The position numbers and the translations under genes were made by a program. The notes under the pieces are model-generated. The model was not told the DNA's origin and made no database searches. It was given only the letters and a program-made list of their open reading frames with translations. A stretch of DNA of 6,311 bases from an uncultured Eubacteriales bacterium (GTDB lineage Bacteria > Bacillota > Clostridia > Oscillospirales > CAG-272). Location of the stretch: assembly GCA_949286815.1 (NCBI GenBank), contig CASEEB010000134.1, forward strand, positions 1-6,311, in the 5' to 3' direction. Positions 1 through 4,946 of the stretch are shown here, piece after piece (positions within the stretch are counted from its first letter, which is position 1; the number at the start of each line of letters is the position of its first letter).

Positions 1-654
1 TTTCGGCTGGAGCTTTAACGGGAATAAATTGTTTATTTTGCCCGCGACAGCGGCATAAACCGTGTCGTGTACCGATGTGAATTTTACGGGAAGCGACGAA
101 AGCGCGGATACCTCCTCGGCGTAAGATAACGATGAGAGAATGTCCTCCGCCGTAGTCTCCTCGCCCAGATTTGAGTTGTTTACAAGCCCCGTAAAGGGTA
201 TGCCCCCCGCGTACTCGATCTCCCGCATTACCTCTACCGTGGAACGCGCGTCCCTTGTGAGCGGACGGAAACGGTTTATCACCATAAGCATCTCGTAATC
301 GTTCTCGGCAAGTATCGCCGGAGCAAGCCTGCCGAGCGCCAGAGCGCCGCGGTCGTCTCCCCCTATGTCGAGTATCACCTTTTTCGAGCGGTCATCGGTT
401 ATAGAATACATCTGCTGAGGCAGAGCCGGAATATCAACATTCGTTCCGGCATAATCCGAACAGATAAGCTCTATTCCCGCCTTTTCAAGCTCTTCCGTGC
501 TGTCCTTTGTGCGGAAGTAGGGATTAACTATATCAAGGTCCGCTATCGATGTTTTATTATACTGCCTTTTGAGGTCAAACGCAAGGTTTACGGCGACATT
601 TGTCTTTCCGCTGCCGTAATGGCCGCAGATGAGGGTCAGTCGTTTGTAATCCAT
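1..654 (-). CDS. ParA/MinD-like P-loop ATPase, C-terminus off the left edge
   Basis: The minus-strand frame is open from an ATG at 652-654 to base 1, giving 218 codons without a stop. The protein begins MDYKRLTLICGHYGSGKTN. The Walker A loop is GHYGSGKT (residues 11-18), followed by a DLDIVNPYFR segment (39-48, with Asp39 and Asp41 in Walker A' position) and a Walker B-like VILDIGGDD (93-101). This order is typical of the SIMIBI class of ParA/MinD/CobQ nucleotide-binding proteins. The signature lysine of the ParA/MinD loop (KGGxGKT) is replaced by His12, so a partitioning role should not be assumed. Related clostridial proteins are, from memory, often encoded beside 2-oxoacid:ferredoxin oxidoreductase subunits; that neighbourhood is not visible here. 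Substrate and partner are unknown. The start is supported by a strong ribosome site. G+C is near 52%, clearly higher than in the genes right of the insertion sequence. Only about 27 bases of native upstream sequence remain before the IS. Confidence 0.85.
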   Translation of the reverse strand, partial: MDYKRLTLICGHYGSGKTNVAVNLAFDLKRQYNKTSIADLDIVNPYFRTKDSTEELEKAGIELICSDYAGTNVDIPALPQQMYSITDDRSKKVILDIGGDDRGALALGRLAPAILAENDYEMLMVINRFRPLTRDARSTVEVMREIEYAGGIPFTGLVNNSNLGEETTAEDILSSLSYAEEVSALSSLPVKFTSVHDTVYAAVAGKINNLFPLKLQPK

Positions 655-655
655 A

Positions 656-667
656 CTTCCTCCCTTT
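656..667 (-). promoter_or_regulatory. Ribosome binding site of the ATPase gene
   Basis: Read on the minus strand the sequence is AAAGGGAGGAAGT followed by ATG. The GGGAGG core lies about five bases before the start codon and fixes the start at 654. Confidence 0.8.
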
Positions 668-681
668 AATACTATTCGTAT

Positions 682-699
682 TGTAAACTTAAATGAAAG
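682..699 (+). repeat. Left terminal inverted repeat of the IS
   Basis: TGTAAACTTAAATGAAAG here matches the reverse complement of the right end, TGTAAAGTTAAAATGAAAAG. The differences are one substitution and two inserted A's. The TTGTAAA core resembles the inner part of IS6-family ends (from memory GTTGCAAA), but the usual outer GG-CTGT bases are not evident. Confidence 0.7.
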
Positions 700-729
700 T
701 TGAGAACCTCTCGTTCCTTTTGGTATAAT
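700..729 (+). promoter_or_regulatory. Predicted transposase promoter
   Basis: A -35 element TTGAGA (700-705, five of six consensus bases) and a perfect -10 TATAAT (724-729) are separated by 18 bases. Transcription would start near 735-737. That leaves the left arm of the adjacent inverted repeat out of the message and retains the ribosome site. Confidence 0.75.
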
Positions 730-777
730 GGTTTCACCACAAAACACATCTACTCCCAAAAGAAAGGAAAGGTTCTC
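702..777 (+). repeat. Long inverted repeat covering the transposase ribosome site
   Basis: The arms 702-723 and 756-777 are complementary at 19 of 22 positions, with mismatches at 710/769, 713/766 and 716/763. They are separated by a 32-base loop that contains the -10 box. The right arm holds the ribosome site (AGAAAGGAAAGG, 761-772), and the start codon follows at 780. RNA that includes both arms should fold and hide this site; RNA from the internal promoter lacks the left arm. This matches the known logic by which several insertion sequences block transposase translation from read-through transcripts. Its operation here is inferred. Confidence 0.75.
761..772 (+). promoter_or_regulatory. Ribosome binding site of the transposase gene
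   Basis: AGAAAGGAAAGG ends seven bases before the ATG at 780. It is purine-rich but lacks a full GGAGG. It lies entirely within the right arm of the inverted repeat. Confidence 0.65.
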
Positions 778-779
778 TG

Positions 780-1814
780 ATGAAATCATATCACATTAGG
801 TGCCCGAAATGCAACAACAATCATTCATTTTATCGTTACGGCAAAGATTCAAATGGTTACCAAAAGTATCTCTGCCGAAACTGCCATCATCAATTTGCAC
901 CCGAACGACCGAGGTCGGAAGGGGCAAATTGTCGGCGGAAACATCCGCCTTGCCCCGTGTGCGGAAAGGGTTCCTTTCTGCATCACGATTATGAGCATTA
1001 CTCAAACTACCGCTGCACTGATAAAAAGTGCAATCATTCCTTTTTTGTATGGAAATCCGCTGCTGTTACCGCTCCGTCTATGTCAACCCTTTTCGGCAAG
1101 CACAATTTCAAGCGTATGCGTTATCCCGTTCAAATTATCATCACTGCTTTGTCAATGTTTTATCTCGGCAAGAATTCATTTCGGAATATCAGTCTAATAC
1201 TTAAAACTGCCTTTAATATCAAGGTTTCTCATACCGCTGTCAGCAACTGGTGCGTTAAGTTTGCCCCATTGTTTGACGATATGCGTATTCAGCTTGTTTC
1301 CTTATTGAACCTCAATTCCGATGAATGGCACACCGATGAAACGGTAGTTAAAATAGCAGGTGTAAAGCACTATATTTGGTTTATCATAGACAGTGAAACA
1401 AGATTTGTTATCGGGTTTCACCTGTCCCCGCATCGGGATTCTCCTCAGGCTGTTTCTCTGTTCAGCGAAGCCGTTAAGCTTGGTAAACCGTCCGCTGTTG
1501 TTTCAGACCGTTATTCAGCCTACAAGGTTCCGGTTAAGTCCATTTTTGATGGTGCTAAGCACATTCGCGTTCAAAGCTTTAAAGACGACATTTCAAACAA
1601 TTTAATCGAATGCTTTAACAAGCAATTCAAGGCTTGGTACAAAACCAAACAGGGCTTTTCCTCTTTTGAAAGTGCCAATAACTTGATTTCCTTGTTCGTC
1701 TTTTTCTTCAACTTTGTTCGCCCTCATTCTGCTTTAAACGGTCTTACCCCCGCTCAGGTCGCCGGTTTAAATTTGTCTAAACGAAGAAAACGGGAGTTTT
1801 TGCTCGTTGCGTGA
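780..1814 (+). CDS. IS6/IS240-like DDE transposase with N-terminal zinc ribbons
   Basis: This 344-residue protein would carry out transposition of the surrounding element. Residues 8-35 form a Cx2C...Cx2C zinc ribbon (C8, C11, C32, C35) whose GYQKYLCRNCHHQF stretch resembles the IS1 InsA N-terminal finger. A second ribbon follows (C58, C61, C79, C84). Residues 115-160 contain a helix-turn-helix-like stretch (VSHTAVSNWCVKF). The catalytic core resembles the IS6/IS240 DDE domain: D186 in HTDET, D243 in VVSDRYSAY and E277 in NNLIECFN. The last two are 34 residues apart, as usual in this group, and K284 lies seven residues after the Glu. The C-terminal VRPHSALNGLTPAQVAG is also typical. Classical IS6 transposases are about 230-240 residues, so the extra length is the zinc-binding region. 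No frameshift or missing catalytic residue is seen. The start is supported by the ribosome site seven bases upstream. Confidence 0.9.
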   Translation: MKSYHIRCPKCNNNHSFYRYGKDSNGYQKYLCRNCHHQFAPERPRSEGANCRRKHPPCPVCGKGSFLHHDYEHYSNYRCTDKKCNHSFFVWKSAAVTAPSMSTLFGKHNFKRMRYPVQIIITALSMFYLGKNSFRNISLILKTAFNIKVSHTAVSNWCVKFAPLFDDMRIQLVSLLNLNSDEWHTDETVVKIAGVKHYIWFIIDSETRFVIGFHLSPHRDSPQAVSLFSEAVKLGKPSAVVSDRYSAYKVPVKSIFDGAKHIRVQSFKDDISNNLIECFNKQFKAWYKTKQGFSSFESANNLISLFVFFFNFVRPHSALNGLTPAQVAGLNLSKRRKREFLLVA

Positions 1815-1840
1815 AGCTTTTCTATGATTTCGTGAGCTAT

Positions 1841-1860
1841 CTTTTCATTTTAACTTTACA
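1841..1860 (-). repeat. Right terminal inverted repeat of the IS
   Basis: This is the inverted partner of the left end, read TGTAAAGTTAAAATGAAAAG on the minus strand. It lies 27 bases after the transposase stop and 13 bases before the esterase stop codon. Confidence 0.7.
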
Positions 1861-1873
1861 CTGCCAATATTTT

Positions 1874-4873
1874 TTATTTATCCAATGTGCTGTTTAAAAA
1901 ATCAATTAAAATTTCAGCGTTAGTAATATGACCCTGCAAATCACAGTGACCGGAAAGACCGTCAGTATTTTTTTCCAGTTGCAGATAATAAAATCCGCTA
2001 TTTTTTCCTCCGACATTCCTGACCGCAGATTCAGCATAATGACACAATTCATCAATCATTATTCCGCTTGCGAAAATAATTTTGGATTCCGGATGAAGTG
2101 CTCTTAATTTTAACATAAAGCTCTCCATTCCGTCCTGTATTTCTTCTAAAGTGATACCGTTTAAATCTTTTGTCGTATAATCATTTGTACCAAGATTAAT
2201 TATTATTGCGTCTGGTTCTCGTTCGTTCCGGTAATTGTTCCAAGGGAATTCCTCATAAATATCCGGCATAAGATAAGGTTGATATCCGCTTATAATGCCG
2301 ATTCCGGACACTGCAACAACGCTGATGTCGGCATTAATTGCCTGCGCAGCAAGAAAAGCATACGTTTGTGTACCGTCCTGATATAAAGGTGCTCCGCCTG
2401 AAATACTGCTATCATAATTTTCATTGAGATTCCCGAATCCCGCTGTTAACGAATCTCCTATGAATTCAAGAGAGTATTCTTTGTCCTGCGGCGGATTTGT
2501 TAAATAACCGTTCAGACGTACAAATGTCACACAGGCGTTTCCGGCATCATACTCGCTTTGCCGGTACAACGAAACAGTATGATTGCCTGCTTCAAGATTC
2601 TGCGCGACCGTGATATTCTTATTACCGTTATTTAAGATTTCAAAGCGTTCTTCAGAGCGAATACCGTCGACATAAACCGTAAAATATATTCCACTTCCTT
2701 TCTCGTTTGAAATATCAGATGCAGACATACCGATAACGACATTGCCTTCGCAATATGCGTTTATTTCAAAAGAAACACCCGTATGCGTAAAAGAAAGCCC
2801 GTTTTCTCCCACAGACGTCCTGCCCTGTGTTTTATATAAAGTCTCATCTTCATTTATCCGGTAAGTTCTCTCCGGAATTTTTAAAAGTATTTTTTTAAGA
2901 TAAACAATGTCTTTTGCGTCCCTGAAGCCATCGCCGTTCAAATCAAAAATCTCTTGGTCAGCTATTTCAACAAGCCCGGAAAAATATTTTTTTATGTGTA
3001 TTAAATCCTTTATGTCCGATTTTGTGTCACGGTTAAGATCGCCTTCGGGGTATCTCAGTGTCACTGAAACTTCAGCCGTCACCGGTATATCGCATTTAAG
3101 AAAATGTTTCTCAAGTTCTATGAAAGATAATGTACCCGTAAACAGATATGTTCCCGGGGATTCATCTGTATATCCGTCCGGAGCTTTCCAATTAACGCTG
3201 ATTTCCGCTTCGCTGTTTTCAGTATATACTGTTATTTTTTCAGGTAAAACAGCCGTATTTTCAGTGTCTGTTGTAATTTTGATTGTTTCAACTGAGATAA
3301 CCTGTTCATAATTTTGTGAATCAGGATAGACAATTTCAAGATCTTTAAAAACAGTAGGCTTGTTGTTTTGCCCGTTTGTAAGCACAACAAAAGATATTCC
3401 CAAATTTACGATTTCGCTTGCGGATGTTTCAGGCGGTGACAATAATTGCATATAATCCGATAATTCGACGGTTATTTCTCCGATATTCGGATTATTATAC
3501 TCGTCAAAAATTCCGAAATCCGACCCGTTGCAGTTGAATTTGATGTTCCACCGTTCCGCTGTATCCGGCACATTTATTTTCAATATCGGGTTACGTCTTA
3601 AATCGACTCGCACGGAATTGAGAGAAACTATATACCAGAAAATTCCGTTTGCTTCGTTCGCAGATATCTGCAAACTGTTATCGTCGGAATTGATTTTATA
3701 GCTTCCGGTTTCGCAGGTGCCTTCGTAAGGCCGTGTCTCGCCTGACAAAATATATTCCTCGCTTGTTGGAAAGCCTTGCATTTGCCAATAGTTTTCGGGT
3801 TTTCCCAAATCAACTCTGACATCGTTCAAATTAACAGTATTCTTTATCAGTTTAAGACTTTTGATAAGTACAGGCACGCCGGTACTCCCTACAAGGATAC
3901 TGAAAGAAACATTGCCGAACGACATTGCTTCAAGCTGCTCCGCAGTAAATGCCGAATCAAGCGTTATTTCTATAAAACCGTTTTCCGATGTGAGAATCAG
4001 TTCTTTTTCTAAAGCAGTATCTTCTGAGTAAAGACTTTCCGAACTGCATTTCAAAGCGACCGTTGCGTTTTCCGGATTATCGATTTCGACCACAAGCCTT
4101 GTTGACGGATCTGAGATATCAAGCATACGCGGGCTTGTTGTTACTCCGACCCACTGATAATCCGCAGATACTGTCACACCGCTGTCTGAAAATACAGGAT
4201 TGGCATATTGCGAAACAGATATATCCGAAAATTCATCCGAAACAGGATCGGTTAATGAAAAATCATATATTTTACTTTTAACAGCGTCGTTTTCGTCAGT
4301 ACGCGGTCCGGTAACGGTTTTAACAATTTTTGCAGATTTGAAAGTAACCGAGCTTCCTGCCCATACCCCAAGTTCCAATGCCGCAAAACGGCTGCTGTCT
4401 GACGAAATATTTTTTTCAAATCTGAAGTATCCGTCAAGCTCTTTTTCAAAAAGCGTACCCTTTGTATCAGGCAAATTTTCATCAAACGAAGCTTTGGCAA
4501 AGAAATGCGCTTTTCCGCTTGTTTTAATTTCTATAATCAATTTAGTTGTGGGGTCAGTTAAATCAACATTATTTGCCACGCCGGTTGTAGTAAATGCCGG
4601 CCAATAATTTTTACCCGAAATATACGCGCCGTTCGCGTCAATTCTGAATTCGCAGTTTTCAGCACCGCCCATATACTCTTTTAAAGGATTTGAGGTTCCG
4701 TCGGTTACACTCCAGAAAGTGCCGGGCGATGTAAGATCCCATTCATAAATAATAACTTCCTTGCTTACCGTCCTTGTCAACCCTTCTGCGCTTAGCTGCC
4801 ATGGAACCATCACAGAAAAAATCAAAACAGCGGCAAGTACATAAGCCAGCATTTTTTTACAGCCTTTCATCAT
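1874..4873 (-). CDS. Secreted dockerin-containing carbohydrate esterase (CE2-like, SGNH hydrolase)
   Basis: This 999-residue protein is predicted to remove acetyl groups from plant polysaccharides outside the cell. Residues 1-29 are a signal peptide (basic start, hydrophobic 9-23, likely cut after LSA). Three related beta-sandwich-like modules follow (about 38-190, 200-345, 350-517), then a bacterial Ig-like domain (about 524-607, with SPGTYLFTGTL). A type I dockerin spans about 610-667. The CE2 unit is a jelly roll (about 668-795) and an SGNH hydrolase (about 800-999). Active-site candidates are Ser808 (FIGDSLTAGFG), Gly857 (VSGIG), Asn897 (INLGTND) and His976 (SGHCDLQGH). The Asp usually two or three residues before this His is absent, which fits the Ser-His dyad reported for some CE2 enzymes. 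An AGGAGG site lies four bases before the first ATG and seven before a second adjacent ATG, so the start is uncertain by one residue. It probably shares an operon with the upstream rhamnosidase. The natural acetylated substrate cannot be read from sequence. Confidence 0.88.
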   Translation of the reverse strand: MMKGCKKMLAYVLAAVLIFSVMVPWQLSAEGLTRTVSKEVIIYEWDLTSPGTFWSVTDGTSNPLKEYMGGAENCEFRIDANGAYISGKNYWPAFTTTGVANNVDLTDPTTKLIIEIKTSGKAHFFAKASFDENLPDTKGTLFEKELDGYFRFEKNISSDSSRFAALELGVWAGSSVTFKSAKIVKTVTGPRTDENDAVKSKIYDFSLTDPVSDEFSDISVSQYANPVFSDSGVTVSADYQWVGVTTSPRMLDISDPSTRLVVEIDNPENATVALKCSSESLYSEDTALEKELILTSENGFIEITLDSAFTAEQLEAMSFGNVSFSILVGSTGVPVLIKSLKLIKNTVNLNDVRVDLGKPENYWQMQGFPTSEEYILSGETRPYEGTCETGSYKINSDDNSLQISANEANGIFWYIVSLNSVRVDLRRNPILKINVPDTAERWNIKFNCNGSDFGIFDEYNNPNIGEITVELSDYMQLLSPPETSASEIVNLGISFVVLTNGQNNKPTVFKDLEIVYPDSQNYEQVISVETIKITTDTENTAVLPEKITVYTENSEAEISVNWKAPDGYTDESPGTYLFTGTLSFIELEKHFLKCDIPVTAEVSVTLRYPEGDLNRDTKSDIKDLIHIKKYFSGLVEIADQEIFDLNGDGFRDAKDIVYLKKILLKIPERTYRINEDETLYKTQGRTSVGENGLSFTHTGVSFEINAYCEGNVVIGMSASDISNEKGSGIYFTVYVDGIRSEERFEILNNGNKNITVAQNLEAGNHTVSLYRQSEYDAGNACVTFVRLNGYLTNPPQDKEYSLEFIGDSLTAGFGNLNENYDSSISGGAPLYQDGTQTYAFLAAQAINADISVVAVSGIGIISGYQPYLMPDIYEEFPWNNYRNEREPDAIIINLGTNDYTTKDLNGITLEEIQDGMESFMLKLRALHPESKIIFASGIMIDELCHYAESAVRNVGGKNSGFYYLQLEKNTDGLSGHCDLQGHITNAEILIDFLNSTLDK
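2873..3046 (-). other. Dockerin type I module within the esterase
   Basis: Two F-hand-like calcium-binding repeats are visible. Loop one has D612, N614, D616, D620 and D623 (GDLNRDTKSDIKDL). Loop two has D644, N646, D648, D652 and D655 (FDLNGDGFRDAKDI). Each is followed by a helix containing paired lysines. Dockerins dock enzymes onto cohesins of a scaffoldin, so this protein is probably part of a cellulosome-like complex. The usual recognition positions 10 and 11 are Ile-Lys in the first loop and Ala-Lys in the second, not the Ser-Thr pair of Clostridium thermocellum. The module lies in the middle of the protein rather than at an end. Confidence 0.88.
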
Positions 4874-4946
4874 TATACCTCCTGAAAAGATTTAACGGAC
4901 AATGTCCGGAAACGCACTTTTTTCATAAAATAAATACGCTTAAAAA
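4874..4946 (-). promoter_or_regulatory. Gap between rhamnosidase and esterase genes, with ribosome site and 13-base palindrome
   Basis: This 73-base spacer contains a perfect AGGAGG ribosome site (4878-4883, minus strand) for the esterase. It also contains a perfect interrupted palindrome, CGGACA-A-TGTCCG (4896-4908). I see no convincing promoter with both -35 and -10 boxes and no terminator with a T-run, which supports co-transcription. The palindrome could be a small operator or chance. Confidence 0.6.

Larger units (their letters stand above)
682..1860 (+). mobile_element. Insertion sequence with IS6/IS240-like DDE transposase
   Basis: The element is about 1.18 kb, bounded by imperfect terminal inverted repeats (682-699 and 1841-1860) that enclose one transposase gene. 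The gene looks intact, so the element may be active. I could not find an 8-base target duplication: the flanks (ending ATTCGTAT on the left, starting CTGCCAAT on the right) do not match. The outer ends could be a few bases further out, because weak similarity continues past 682 and 1860. Lack of a target duplication could mean an old insertion, wrong edge calls, or recombination between copies, which IS6-type cointegrate transposition favours. The element lies between two minus-strand genes, with its transposase on the opposite strand. Family assignment rests on the transposase and is moderate. Confidence 0.8.

Noticed and set aside
1..654. True chromosome or plasmid partition ParA
   Set aside because: The signature lysine of the ParA loop is His, and no parB gene or parS-like repeats are visible in the window.
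853..1197. 114-codon frame overlapping the transposase gene
   Set aside because: It is a shifted-frame shadow of the zinc-ribbon region. The main frame is intact with all catalytic residues, so no programmed frameshift is needed.
1815..1850. Terminator hairpin after the transposase gene (AGCT repeats near 1815 and 1835)
   Set aside because: Only a four-base stem with a large loop and no T-run directly after it.
674..1868. Target site duplication for the IS
   Set aside because: The 8-base flanks do not match for any nearby edge choice. The best offset (AATACTAT at 668-675 versus AATATTTT at 1866-1873) gives only six of eight in A/T-rich sequence.
2907..4607. Open frames of 72-135 codons on the plus strand within the esterase gene
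   Set aside because: They are antisense to a protein with clear domains, lack good ribosome sites and show no recognisable motifs.
4787..4873. Lipoprotein signal in the esterase (Cys5 near the start)
   Set aside because: The Cys precedes the hydrophobic segment and there is no lipobox after it. The LSA site fits signal peptidase I.
4872..4877. TATAAT on the minus strand next to the esterase start
   Set aside because: It overlaps the start codon and lies after the ribosome site, so it cannot drive this gene with that leader; it is probably chance.
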